Position numbers and translations under genes: made by a program | From: Siphonodentalium dalli | Lineage: Eukaryota; Mollusca; Scaphopoda; Gadilida; Siphonodentaliidae | Assembly: GCA_032622095.1 (NCBI GenBank) | Contig: CP136062.1 | Coordinates: forward strand, 11,747,710 to 11,811,709 | Length of the DNA: 64,000 nt | Direction of reading: 5' to 3' | Shown: positions 33,045 to 45,600 of the stretch, in pieces | Layout: each line of letters starts with the position of its first letter | How positions within the stretch are numbered: the stretch's first letter is position 1 | The notes under the pieces: generated by a model | Told to the model about the DNA's origin: nothing | Seen by the model: the letters and a program-made list of their open reading frames with translations, nothing else | The model's database searches: none

Positions 33045-33156
33045 GTGCTGACCCACTAGTACATACTAGAAATAGTATGGCATGGTCTGGTTGGGTTTGA
33101 TTGGGGATTAGCATTCTATTGTAAACAGAGTCCACTGCTTTACAATGGCCAGCTGC

Positions 33157-34260
33157 AGGGCTGGCGATCTCGAAAATCCAGGAGGGCTATTAATAGCCCT
33201 CCTAGATATGCCTAGGAGGGCTATAGCCCTCCTCAACTTTTAAAGTAATGATTTATTTTATCTGAGTTACTACTGCCGTTAGTTTGTCTATTTTTGATGT
33301 TGTATAACTCCATCTAAATAAATTTTCTTCATGTGGAAACAAAGTGTCCACAGAGTTGTGAATGTCAAAATCCCCCACAGTAATTATGGTGAATATTTAA
33401 CTATGTTTTATATGTCATGATAATTTATATGAACCAGAAACAAAATGTAAGAGTGTTTGTACTCAACACAATTTGTCAGTCGGTGTCCAACCCATGCAAC
33501 GGAATTGGGTGAGTTTGTCCACATTAAAAGCATTCTCCATGAAAGTGTAATTTAACATAAAATACACAATCAAGAACAATATTACATCCAGTATATTTGC
33601 ACTTGAATATTGACTGCTTTTTCTCTCAAAGTATTACTTTGCCGATCGCAGACTGCTGCTTGCAGCGGTCAAGTCGCTATCTATAGATTTACTGGGCGTT
33701 TGCAATTGGGGACATAGATAATAGTTTCTGAACTTTAATAATTGAATAACAGTGTAAACTAGAATACGTGGATACATTTAGCTAATTATATTAAAATATT
33801 GTCAATCGAAGCGATAAAAGACGGCTGCAAGCTAAATACAATTTTCCCTGATAGGAACCGGAAACGGAACGAAAGGTTGAACTTAATTCGGACAGTGACA
33901 TTTGGTTCTCAATATCCACAAACATGTGTTCATTTTATCCAGTGAAATATAGTGTAAGCTCAATCTTATGAAGAGAAAAAATTTATTTTGTTCATAATAT
34001 GTGTGAGAATCGATCAAAAGATCAGATTTACGAAACAGTTCGTTCCGGAATTTACTGATTCCGCTATAATTCCCATTTGACATTACCGTCAGGTCACGCA
34101 TGCGATTTTGATGCAGTATTTTACTCATTAAACACAATAAAATAACTAAATAATAAATGTCCTATCGTAGACGAGGCGGGCTATAAAAAGCCCGCCTTGG
34201 AAAATTCTAGGCGGGCTGTAGGCGGGCAGCCCGCCAGCCCGCCTTGAGATTTCCAGGCCT
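33157..34260. mobile_element. hAT-like TIR element, 1.1 kb
   Basis: The ends are AGGGCTGGCGATCTCGAAA and the inverse of AGGCCTGGAAATCTCAA. The flanking 8-mers CCAGCTGC and GCAGCTGC differ at one base. Subterminal palindromes are GGAGGGCTATTAATAGCCC on the left and GGCGGGCTATAAAAAGCCC on the right. No transposase. Confidence 0.65.
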
Positions 34261-36140
34261 GCAGCTGCTAACCTATGTATGCTGGCATCCACACAGCCAA
34301 TGGTTAAGCAATTATGTATTATTTGTCAACAGCTGGTTCAAAGTAATTTTTTCAAAGAACACAGTGTTCAGTACATATTCCCATATTTAATTCTTAGATA
34401 TGGACTTTGTTTTTCTTGGACCATTGCCTGTAAATTTAATTTTTTTGAAACTCAATATATTAAGTACACATTTTGTATTTCTACCATAATCCACCATAAA
34501 GTATACTCATAACATGTTGCATCGATTGGCATGGTTTCTATGATTACTAACATACATGAACAGAATCTGGTATTTGGAAAAATTCTTTAAAATTGGGTTC
34601 ACAACGCCCTTAAAGTCACCAAAAATATGCTTTCAAATTGAATTGAGTTTTTTTTTTTAGACAGTAACTGTAAATATAAACAGTGCTCTGGTAGGGTTTG
34701 CCAAATGATAAGAGACTCAGAGTCAGATCACCTAACTGATAGACTATCATAGTACAAACTGATATTATGAGACAAATGTACACACATATATAAACTGTAC
34801 AGGGGTGGAGCCTAGATCCATTGTCCAGAACTTAAGCCATCTAACTTCTAAGTTCCATCGCTTGTGCTCAGCCTATGAGGGAGTAGATTTTCAATAAAAG
34901 TAACAATTATGACCAATGCACATGTGTTTATCAACAAAATACTAATACAAGTGTGAAACCATCCACTCACCTACATGTCATTTATCCTTAAAATGCGACA
35001 AATAACAGAACGTAAACACTGACATGTCTACCATAACATGTGACAACAGCATGTAATTGCCCAAGCACTCGTGAATCCCCTTAAGCACAAGAAGACCGGG
35101 CAAATATTTAACATTTCATTTCCTATTGACCAATCAACCCAATCATATTTTGTCTTATGTTATTTAACTTATTAATTTATTTGTTTATCGTTATTATGTA
35201 TGATTACTCTGCTGTAAAAGGCGTTATGATTAACACATTAAACTATTCTATTCTATTCTATTCCCAATGGAACCCTACTAACCTCACTTGGGTAACTGCA
35301 CCTAAAATGGTTGGACCCATGGAGCTGAAAATTGTTAGACATGTTTAAATTGGCCAGGGGAATGTCATGCAATAGTTTTTTTTTAAACAACTCAGATGAT
35401 TCAAAGAGGGGACAAATAAATTATATTAACAAGCAGGGTTTCCGCCAGGGGAAAATAAATGATTCTATATCAGCCATATTAGGGAAACATATAACGCGAC
35501 GGAGTTACGATGGTTCGTTTTGTCAGGAGAAAATTTTTGTATTTGTCACTGAAAAGCAGTCATTTCCTTGCACCTGAGATACTCATAAAGCAAACCAAAG
35601 CTACGTATATCACTTACATGTAAGTTGATCATATCCGTGGGTGCATTAATTCTGTTGATTGTACCCAGAGCATTGATAATGAAATTACGCATGTGAGACC
35701 GCCGTAAATAAATGACTAAATAAATTAACTAAATAAATGAACAAGCCACGTGTTACAGTGTTTACATATTTATAACATTCCGACAGGTATATTTAAACAC
35801 TAAAAGGCATCTATGCATTGACCAATAATACCTAGCAAGGAGAATTGAATTTAGTATTTCCAACAAATTCAACAGGTAGAGCTTCCCTGAAAATGAACCC
35901 GAAAGGATATATTCTCAATCTTAAAACTATTTGTGCGCTGTGACGTCATAATGCAAAATATATTTATAGCGGCATAATATGAATGGCAGCGAAATTTCGA
36001 ACCCGGATCGCGTAGCTGGTTCAATAGTCTGCATTAGTCCAACAACTATAGTTAGGAACACTGCTAACAATAGTTAGGACAACTGATATGAGTTTTGAAA
36101 TATAATTGAGTTTTGGCGGGAAATGTGAACACTATTATTA

Positions 36141-36670
36141 TACCCCCACTTTCGAAGAAAATGGGGGGTATACTGGATTGACTGCGTCCGTCCGTCCGTC
36201 ACGCTTTCTCTGTCCGTTTGTCCGTCCGTCCGTCCGACCTCATAACTCGAACAACTATGAACCGATTTCAAAAAAAATTTGTATGCAATCTCCTTAGGAC
36301 GGTCTCTCCGCATTTATATTAACTTAGAAAATTCTTTCCGACTTAATAACTTTAACAAATATGAACCGATTTCAATAATTTTTGGTATACATGCTTCTCA
36401 CAATAGCCTCTCTACATAATGAGGCTAGGGATTGGCTGTTTTTCGTAATATTACACCTCATTTTCGACTTATTTTGACTTAGAAAATTCTGTCTGACTTA
36501 ATAACTTTAACAAATATGAACCGATTTGAATAATTTTTTCTGTACAAGCTCCTTGTGACACCATATCGATATTATTAGTCCGAATTTTTCTTTAAAGTTA
36601 AAAATCTTTTTGGTTGAGTTTACGGATAATGCGGGTTGAATTTGCCACAGTGGGGGTATGCTAGCACTCG
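36141..36670. mobile_element. Pearl-like element, TATACCCCC end
   Basis: The hairpin TATACCCCCACTTTCGAAG...ATGGGGGGTATA (36141-36172) is followed by a (CCGT)n run and three diverged repeats sharing AACAAATATGAACCGATTTC. It ends near GGGGGTATGCTAGC (36652-36665) and directly abuts the next element. Confidence 0.55.
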
Positions 36671-36687
36671 AGTGCACACCTCTTGTT

Positions 36688-38104
36688 AGCTCAACTTTAC
36701 TTTGTAAAGTTTGAGCTATTGCCATGGCTTTGTCGTCCGTGTGTGCATGTGTGCGTAAGGCGTCAACAATGCAGGCTACAGGTCGTACCTTTGGTCGGAT
36801 CATTATGAAATTTGTCATAGCTGTTGACATAAACATTTAGACCAGAATGATTAATTTTGGGGTCATTCGGAAAAAAAAACATGGCCGCCAGTGGCCATCT
36901 TGGATTTCAAAATTCAATCCATTAGCACGGGCTACAGGCTGTACTGATCATCATGAAATATGTCATGGATGTTAATATTGACATGTAGAATGGAACGAGT
37001 AATTTTGGGGTCATTCGGCCCAAAAACATGGCCGCCAGCAGCCATCTTGTATTTTACTCTTTGTATGACTAAATTCTTTAGCACGGGCTACAGGTCGTAC
37101 TTTTAGTCTGATCATCATAAAATTTGTCAAGAATGATAACAATGACATGTAGATGGGAACGAGTCATTTTGGGGTCATTCGACCAAAAAACATGGTCGCC
37201 AGCAGCCATCTTGTATTTTACTCTTTGTATGACTAAATTCTTTAGCACGGGCTACAGGTCGTACTTTTAGTCTGATCATCATAAAATTTGTCAAGAATGA
37301 TAACAATGACATGTAGATGGGAACGAGTCATTTTGGGGTCATTCGACCAAAAAACATGGTCGCCAGCAGCCATCTTGGATTTTACTCTGTGTATGACTAA
37401 ATCCTTTAGCACGGGCTACAGGTCGTACCTTTAGTCTGATCATCATAAAATTTGTCATGGCTGTTGAAATTGGAATGTAAATGGGAACGAGTCATTTTGG
37501 GGTCATTTGGACAAAAAACATGGCTGCCAGTGGCCATCTTGGATTTCAAAATTTAATCAATTAGCATGGGCCACAGGTCGTACTGTTCATCTGATCATCA
37601 TGAAATTTGTCATGGATGTTAATATTGACATGTAGATGGGAACGAGTAATTTTGGGGTCATTTGGCCAAAAAACATGGCCGCCAGCAGCCATCTTGGATT
37701 TTACTCTTTGTATGACTAAATTCTTTAGCATGGGCTACAGGTCGTACCTTTAGTCTGATCGTCATAAAATTTGTCATGGATGTTAACGATGACATGTAGA
37801 TGGGAACGACTCATTTTGGGGTCATTCGGCCGAAAACATGGCCGCCAGCAGCCATCTTGGATTTTACTCTTTGTATGACTAAATTCTTTAGCATGGGCTA
37901 CATGTCGTACCTTTAGTCTGATCATCATAAAATTTGTCATGAATGTTAATAATGACATGTAGATGGGAACGAGTCATTTTGGGGTCTCTTCATGTCTATA
38001 AACTATTAGACATTCAACTTTCCACATTCTTAATCGCTCCATTGACTGTAATACATTAAATTATTCCCTTTCCAAGTTGAGCTACAGTGTCATTGACACT
38101 TTCA
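36688..38104 (-). mobile_element. Pearl-like element with ~7 internal ~165-bp repeats (copy 2)
   Basis: Reverse-oriented relative of 5520-6359, with ends TTAGCTCAACTTTAC and GAGCTACAGTGTCATTGACA. It has about seven repeats with GGCCGCCAGCAGCCATCTTG and GGGAACGAGTCATTTTGGGG. Two neighbouring repeats (about 37042-37207 and the next) look almost identical, so copy number changes by local slippage or exchange. Confidence 0.7.
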
Positions 38105-38287
38105 TTGGCCGTACTTTTGACTTTATCTCCATATTGGGGGGAAATTTTTTACACAGGATATCCGACCGTGAGTAGTTTCATTCACAGAAATCCTGTGCAC
38201 AAAATATCCATACTCAGCAGCCCAGCATTCTTTGATGTTACTGCGACATTTTCATATGTGTATTATGCTGTATAAAATTACAATTAA

Positions 38288-39076
38288 AGGGGAAGGAAAC
38301 TATCATATAACGAAAAGGCATGTGTGTCAAGCAAGCGGTTCTCTGTTTGTGTGTAAAGTTTCAGTGCAAATCTCCGCACAAGATCGGAGATATGGCGTCT
38401 CAAACTAACCCGCACAAGCAACTACGCCGGTAAGTTGACACCGCCATTTTAGAAGAAATATTATCTCCCTTTATAGTTTGTGACGTGACAGCCTCACTTG
38501 GTTGTTTAATGCTAAGCTGTATCGCGTACGATAGTCTGATTTTAGATATGAAAAATAAATAAAACATCAGATTGAATGTTTGTTGTGTGCAATACATGAT
38601 TATCTGTTGTTAATAAATTATAGTTTAGTTCGCAAAAGATTGTTTGGTTGTCATATTTGCACATGTAGAAGTCATTTGAGTTTGACCAAGATTGTCACTT
38701 CAAATCTTATGCGACCATTAACTGGCCGTAAATTAGTTGTTCAAAATTATAACTTAAATAATTGTGGCTTATAATACATGTACATGTACATGTGTGTATA
38801 GTCTTCAATGTGCTGTGGTTAACAAACAAACATGCCGAAATTATTTTAGTTCGATAACCTTCATAGATATCTGTACTAAGGATGAGTAATGCGAAGTGAG
38901 GCTGTGACATCATGATCTAATAAATATGGACGCGCCGTAATTAGCGGGAGTTTTGTATTAAGCGATGTGATATCGTTGTGTTTGAGCATAACTGAGAAAT
39001 GAGAGGTGTTTTAATCCACCATTGTTGATAAACTAAATATGTTAATGGCCTGATTCATCGAGGGTTTCCTTCCCCT
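38288..39076. mobile_element. TIR element AGGGGAAGGAAAC, ~790 bp
   Basis: The left end AGGGGAAGGAAACTATC and the right end, the inverse (GGGTTTCCTTCCCCT), are flanked by TTAA on the left and ATAA on the right. It might be a decayed TTAA insertion. Internal frames are unrecognised. Confidence 0.55.
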
Positions 39077-39424
39077 ATAACGTGTCTAATTGACCGCCCA
39101 CCAAAAATTACATTGTAGTTTTGGGGCTTTTATTTCAAATAGTTACACTGACCCGCCTTTTCACCAGTATTCTGTTTAACCCTCGAACTCCTGTTGCAGT
39201 AGGAATCTTTTTACGATAAATTGCTATTAACTTTAGGTACATGTATATCTCAAACATATCATCAGTGAGGGTAATGAGCCATTACACAGACGCTGAGCCG
39301 TAGTAACGGAAACCCTGTAACAAGCCTACAGGGCGTTTACTATCAGCTTAGAAGATGTGTGGGGAAATTGGTAACATGAGATGTGTCATGGGATAGGTGT
39401 AGTTTACCATAAAGGTGAATTATA

Positions 39425-39612
39425 CAGTAATGCCCTAATTAATCGACTCCATAACCACAGCAGAATTATGGGTAACTTTTCAGGATTTAGTCGGAAATAT
39501 GATCCCCGAGAGCTTTCCGATGAATGGCAACAAGCCATATTTCCGACTAAATCCTGAAAAGTTACCCATAATTCTGCTGTGGTTAAGGGGTCGATTAATT
39601 AGGGCATTACTG
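39425..39612. mobile_element. Foldback MITE, CAGTAATGC family (copy 2)
   Basis: Starts CAGTAATGCCCTAATTAATC and is almost a perfect palindrome, TA-flanked (39423-39424, 39613-39614). The outer arms contain ATTAAT dyads absent from copy 1. Confidence 0.85.
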
Positions 39613-39726
39613 TACATGTGCAATAAAGAGCATTTCTTAGCAGCTTATAAGAAAAATTAATACAGTTGTCACCTGACCAGGGGAATAGAATGTACATGTA
39701 AGTGCCTTTGACTGCAGGTGACTTAA

Positions 39727-40116
39727 CCCTTTACCCAACAAACCGGCCACAACCGGCCAAATAAAGCTTCAACAGCCTAAAATATCTTCGGTCTGTCTCA
39801 ATAGAACCATACAAATATGGATATCATTGGAACCGGCTCCTTGACCACATTGTGATAGTTACAGTTATACCCTGTGCCAATGCATTCTCTTATATATGCG
39901 AGTCGACCATAGGTCGCCTCGCATATATAAGAGAATGCATTGGCCTAAAACATCTTTTTTTAACACTTTTTACCATTTTTTCTTACATTCTTTAACAATT
40001 TTATAATTTTTAATGTGTTAAGCCAATGCATTCTCTTATATATGCGAGGCGACCTATGGTCGACTCGCATATATAAGAGAATGCATTGGCACAGGGCCCT
40101 TCTGTTGGGTAAAGGG
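39727..40116 (+). mobile_element. piggyBac-like MITE (copy 2)
   Basis: TTAA-flanked (39723-39726, 40117-40120), with CCCTTTACCCAACA ends and two internal palindromes (39876-39944, 40022-40091). Very similar to 2916-3297. Confidence 0.85.
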
Positions 40117-40695
40117 TTAATGGTTGACTAAAAAAAAATATATTTACATAGTTGAAGTCACTAATGATTTATATCAATAAAGAGCGTTTACTATCAACTG
40201 AAAAGAAAGAGGTGCCATTCAACTAGTGATGGTGACTATTAATTAATTCAAGTGACTAATTGAAGGGGGCACTTATATCTTACACAGTCTTTTATATCCG
40301 AGTAATGCCGGTACCCCAGCTAGTTGAAAGTGATAAAACTCAAATGTGTTTGTTGGACCTATGGAGCTGAAATTTCCCAGGTTTAAATTGACCAGGGCAT
40401 GTCATGCGATAGTAGTACCTTGAACCTCATGTGACATAAAGGGGACTAATAAGTTGTATTAAAGTATATTAACAATGGTAAAGAGCATTTACTATCAGCT
40501 TAGAAGATATGGGAAAATTGGTATCTTGATCCGAGGAGTGTCATGGGCAGGTGCCGTTGACATCAGACGACAAAGGGTGCCAATAAATAATTTTTAATTA
40601 AATAATTAATCATATACCCAAAATGATTGTACCCTGTGAATTGGTATACAATGGTAACTTGACCCGATGTACCATTGGATAGGGGCTGTTATTAA

Positions 40696-41089
40696 CCCTT
40701 TACCCAACAGAATGGCCCTGTGCCAATGCATTCTCTTATATATGCGAGTCGACCATAGGTCGCCTCGCATATATAAGAGAATGCATTGGCTTAACACATT
40801 AAAAATTATAAAATTGTTAAAGAATGTAAGAAAAAAATGGTAAAAAGTGTTAAAAAAAGGATTTTTTTTAGGCCAATGCATTCTCTTATATATGCGAGGC
40901 GACATATGGTCGACTCGCATATATAAGAGAATGCATTGGCACAGGGCATAACTGTAACTATCACAATGTGGTCAAGGAGCCGGTTCCAATGATATCCATA
41001 TTTGTATGGTTCTATTGAGACAGACCGAAGATATTTTAGGCTGTTGAAGCTTTATTTGGCCGGTTTTGGCTGGTTTGTTGGGTAAAGGG
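40696..41089 (-). mobile_element. piggyBac-like MITE (copy 3, inverted)
   Basis: TTAA-flanked (40692-40695, 41090-41093), opposite orientation to copy 2 and 579 bp from it. The pair forms a large inverted repeat. The minus-strand frame at 40606-40920 is only repeat sequence. Confidence 0.85.
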
Positions 41090-41713
41090 TTAAAAGGGGA
41101 CTAATAAATTATATTACTATAGATGAAGGCACTAATAATTTGTAATAAAGAGCATTTATTATAAACTTAAGATACAGGTAACCTTATTCGGAACGTTACG
41201 CAATAGGTGACTTGAAGGGGTACTAATAATTCACCATTGGTTACCCGAGAATGGGAGGGATATAAAAGGAATTATTGCCTGAAATCACAAACGGAAGAAC
41301 ATTGACCGAGTTATGAAAGAATTATAATCAAAGTGGTCATGATCGAGCAATGAACAACGGTAACAGTTGAAAATGTTACTATTTATAGAAATTTGTAATC
41401 GTTGCAGATCGTTGACCGATTTTATGATCGAACTACATCAGGTACAGTCTCGTGCAGAAAGAGTTGTCTTACATGTGTATTTCAAACTGTTTAATTACCT
41501 GTGCAATGCTACATGTGTGCCATATTGCTATTCACTATTCTAGTACAGACCGTATTTGTTTGGGACAGCGATGGTGATATAGATATCCATATGGAATTAT
41601 GTTTTCTTAAATTTTTGAGTTTATATAGGCCCAAATAAATATACCATAAGATGGACTCAATCATTGACAGTTAAAATTGGATGGAAGTAAAGAAGTGTTG
41701 TGTATTTGCACTA

Positions 41714-42335
41714 AGTAAGCGCAATTGCTTTATGCTTAAGCGCAAATATTTGTATGCAAATAAATAATAAATGTAAAAAAGACTCCCATGTGATTTGCTC
41801 TAAACTCAAATTAACTCAGGCCATAAAACATTACTCAAACATAGGTGAGGACTCCACCCAGATCCCATACTAAGATGGATATTCAGACTGAGGAAACCAG
41901 TTGGAGATAGGTACATGTATTTGCTTAAGCATAATTCATTTCAATTACGCTTAATTGTAAATGAAATCCACTTAAGCGTAAATGAGTTGCGCTTAACCGT
42001 AATTCATATACACTCCCATTGAACTCCACATACTCAAGCTGAAATGGATGCAACCACATTACTAATGCCAGTAAGTTAACATACATCAGATTATACAAAT
42101 ATACATATAAGGTAAGACAGCCGATGAAATTATTGCTCTTAATATAATTCCAATGTATTATGATAACGCATAAGTCAATTATGCTTAAGTGTAAATGATT
42201 ACATTAAGCGTAACTGATTTATGCTTAAGAGTAAATTATTTACGCTTAAATGCAATTAGTTAATATAAAATGTGAAAATGAATCATTTGCGCTTAAGTGC
42301 AAGTATATGTCTATCAATATATTTGCGCTTAAGCG
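41714..42335. repeat. Cluster of TTTGCGCTTAAGCGCAAAT-like dyads
   Basis: About a dozen degenerate copies of GCTTAAGCGCAAAT / TTACGCTTAAG occur in 620 bp, irregularly spaced. The most symmetric is TTTGCGCTTAAGCGCAAAT at about 42321-42339. More lie at 43975-44050. Confidence 0.7.
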
Positions 42336-42566
42336 CAAATACCTAACACTCCCTTACTTCCCTCTGATTGTGAATGATAGAGTCCATCTCATAGTATATT
42401 ATCATGGACCCATAGTAGTAGCCCCATATAATACTGAAACATTGAAGAAAAAATATTTCCATATGCATATATCAGCATCTCTGTCCCTGGTGTCCCAAGA
42501 ATTGGTGCCTCACTCCCAGAGCTCTAGTATATTTTATTAAAGGGACATCTCCTACACAGATATATA

Positions 42567-43654
42567 TAGTGATGTTCCGATAATGAAAAAGCTTATCGGA
42601 CCGATTTCCGATAACTGGATGCACAATCGGCCGATTTCCGATTCCGATTCCGATGTTTATATATATTGTGCGTTTGTTCCTATAATGGACTTATATACAC
42701 CCAATGCACTCCATATCCCGCATAGTTTCAAAGCCAAATACATCAAAGAAATATATACACACTGTCGTGACAGTATTTCTGCCGACGTCGGTTGTGTGCT
42801 TCCTTTGATGTATACCGGTAGTTGTTTTGACAAAGAGATCAAAGGTGCCGACTCAGAGTAACGTTATGACCATGTGTGGAACACTTGCATGCAGAGTAAA
42901 AGTCTTGATTGAATACTTGTAAGTTGCAACAATGTATGGAATGGCGATGATTATTAACTAAATTTTGATTGATGGATAATAATTGCTGTCATATTTGTCT
43001 GAGATTTCCCAAGTTTCCATTGGTCACACCTTTTATCTTTTAACAACTCGGAAGCTTTTATAGTTCCGCCTGCTCAATTTTTGTTTCGCAAGTTCAACGT
43101 GGAGCTAAGCGTATTTCATAGCATACGTTGTACAGACGAAAAAGCTAATTATGCGCCTACTAACGTTGATCGTTATTGAAGACAGTTCTGATAACAACTG
43201 TATTAATTCATTCAGTGTGTGCTTCAAGTTATTGACATAGCATGTGACGTCACATGACACATGCTCTAGAGGAAGCCTCACTGTAATCAGGTCAGCTTTT
43301 TAATTAAAGCTTTCTTTGAATCTATTTTGTGTCAACGCGATTGAACCAATAACTTCATATTACACGGGATGTCGGGCATGTGTATTGCCATTCTTATAAT
43401 ATATCATCATATCAGACTGCTTTGATGATGCCAATGGCTTCTTTTTAGGCTGTTACAACTGCGTTTTACATTCAATACTACAGTTGTATTGCATATGTTT
43501 ATTAAAGCGTGCACATTGCGCTTAGATACTAGAACGTTTTTATTTATTTTGACAATCGGTAAAAGCCGATGTTCAACTGCGAGGTACGATTAATTTCCGA
43601 TGGGCTATTATCGGCCGATGGCCAATTCCGATTCCGATTATCGGAACATCACTA
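42567..43654. mobile_element. Nonautonomous hAT element, TAGTGATGTTCCGATAAT ends
   Basis: Terminal repeats of 18 bp are perfect, with a perfect 8-bp duplication GATATATA (42559-42566, 43655-43662). The ends fit the hAT YARNG rule. Subterminal CCGATTCCGAT repeats occur on both sides. The small frames (42583-42861, 42657-42842) do not resemble a transposase. Confidence 0.85.
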
Positions 43655-43662
43655 GATATATA

Positions 43663-43975
43663 CCATTTCCATAAATATGGAATTCGGTGTTACTGGGGAC
43701 TCGCTTCCCTCATATGGTGTACTTATTGACTTGAAATTGGGGAAAACCCCAATTTTCATATTATCAGCATCCCTGTCCCCAAGAATTTGTGTCTCCATCC
43801 CAGAGATCTAGTATATTTTATAAAAGAGATATATCCTGCACATATCTCTACCATTTCCATGGTCATAAAAGAGATATTGGGGTTACTGGGGGGGGGGGGG
43901 TGCTTCCCTCATATGGTGGGTCTGTGCCATTTAAAATTAATTCAGGGGGGTGATATCAATGCATATTAATTTTTA
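43663..43975. repeat. Diverged tandem duplication beside the hAT element
   Basis: CTTCCCTCATATGGTG, TCAGCATCCCTGTCCC and GAGATCTAGTATATTTTAT blocks recur in the same order at 42430-42560, 43663-43850 and 43840-43930. The hAT element lies inside one copy. A G13 run occurs at about 43889. Confidence 0.6.
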
Positions 43976-44054
43976 TTTGCGCAAATGATTTACACTGAAG
44001 CGCAAATGATGGATGTTATTTTGCGAAATATTTTCGCTTGATCGTAAATGAATA

Positions 44055-45600
44055 ATAAATGTGAAATGGGTATCCCATACATGAAATGCCGTATCTATAT
44101 GCTATAGCGCATATATCCTACAGGTCTGGGTGAACCACCGATCAATCAATAACAGCCCGATCGGGCTAAAATAGACCGATCGTTCTTTCACAGCCAGCTT
44201 GAATCTTGGATAAAGGGAGTAGGCCTACTCTAAATTGTTCTTTCAAGTGAAATAGGCCTCCCATACATGAAACGCCTTATCTATATACTATAGCGCGCAT
44301 ACCCTACAGGTCTGGGTGAACCACCGATCAATCAATAATAGCCCGATCGGGCTAAAATAGACCGATCGGGCTAAAATAGACCGATCGGTCTTTCACAGCC
44401 AGCCTAGTCCAAGTCTTCTCGTACTAAAACTAGCTAAGATTTTGGGATGGAGATGCTAGTGTTTAGTCCGAGTTCCAGGCCCATGCATTTCTATGACACG
44501 AGTTACGCCCAGGATCTGTGGCGGGAATCTGTGGTGTATTTTACTCGATTTACCTAACAAAGCAATACATGATGCTATATACATCGGAAAGAGTGACATC
44601 TTATGGTCATAATGGTGTATAATAATCTAACTTTAATGTTAAATTACACATAGAATATTCCGGTTGATTGCCACAAACATCGTTGTTTTTTCTGTTTGTT
44701 TACTTAACTGAAAGCCGAACTCAGGTTCCGAAGAACTTCGGCATTGTCCGGTGTTTGTTTTGGCCGAGACGAATTTCGATACAAACAAAATGGCGGCCCC
44801 CATGATATTCTAATGGTCATTGTGTTTACACTGTTTTAAACTGTGAGATGGTTATAATTCCCGTAATTTATTTAATGTATTACATTTATATCTTCAATAT
44901 GTATTTAATCTATGTATTTATTTATTTATTGTCACGTATAATTACGATTACAATGGAGAATTCATCGTGCGTGGTTGATTGAAAATCTACGGAATATTTT
45001 CACCGGAAAATGCCGAACGCAGTTCGCAAGGTCAACTGAGTTCGCATACTTTAAAAAATATGTAAACACTGCGGCCAAAATTTCTTTTCACATTAAATTA
45101 CCGCTTTCAATTCACAACCGATGTGGGTTTCAGATCAAATAGCATGTCTTCTGCGGAAACTATCCGTTTATTGTAGCAATTGTGATATTATATTTTCATA
45201 TAATTGTGGTTTTATTTGAGCGGGTCACTAACGCTTAAGTCGTGTCATAGAAATGCATGGGCCTGGAACTCGGACTAAACACTAGCATCTCCATCCCAAA
45301 ATCTTAGCTAGTTTTAGTACGAGAAGACTTGGACTAAGCCAGCCTGAATCTTGGATAAAGGGAGTAGGCCTACTATAAATTGTTCTTTCAAGTGAAATAG
45401 GCCTCCCATACATAAAACGCCTTATCTATATCCTATAGTGCGCATATCCTACAGGTCTGGGTGAACCACCGATCAATCAATAATAGCCCGATCGGGCTAA
45501 AATATACCGATCGGGCTAAAATAATCCCATCGGTCTTTCACAGCCAGCATGAATCTTGGATAAAGGGAGTAGGCCTACTCTAAATTGTTCTTTCAAGTTA
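44055..45600. repeat. ~190-bp tandem repeat, three to four copies, split by a transposon
   Basis: Units share CTACAGGTCTGGGTGAACCA, AGCCCGATCGGGCTAAAATA and GGATAAAGGGAGTAGGCCTA. Copies at about 44055, 44240 and 45400 onward are separated by the insertion 44405-45336. Confidence 0.8.
44405..45336. mobile_element. hAT-like element with ~95-bp terminal inverted repeats
   Basis: Starts TAGTCCAAGTCTTCTCGTAC, with the inverse at the right end. The arms are ~95 bp and nearly identical. The 8-bp duplication AGCCAGCC flanks it (44397-44404, 45337-45344). The sister tandem repeats at 44212 and 45545 show the uninterrupted site CACAGCCAGCxTGAATC. No transposase. Confidence 0.8.

Larger units (their letters stand above)
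31656..34600. repeat. Large inverted repeat interrupted by two hAT-type insertions
   Basis: 31656-32060 (and its tandem sisters 28612- and 25568-) matches the inverse of about 34270-34600, for example GGCAATGGTCCAAGAAAA versus TTTTCTTGGACCATTGCC and ATCATAGAAACCATGCC versus its inverse. Identity is roughly 75-80% by eye. Confidence 0.65.

Noticed and set aside
36106-36313. Frames rich in RTDGQTDRQ or VRPSVRPS
   Set aside because: They are translations of the (CCGT)n run of pearl-like elements. The same applies to 12631-12834, 23051-23266 and the latter's tandem copies.
40606-40920. 104-codon minus-strand frame
   Set aside because: It is made almost entirely of piggyBac-like MITE palindromes.
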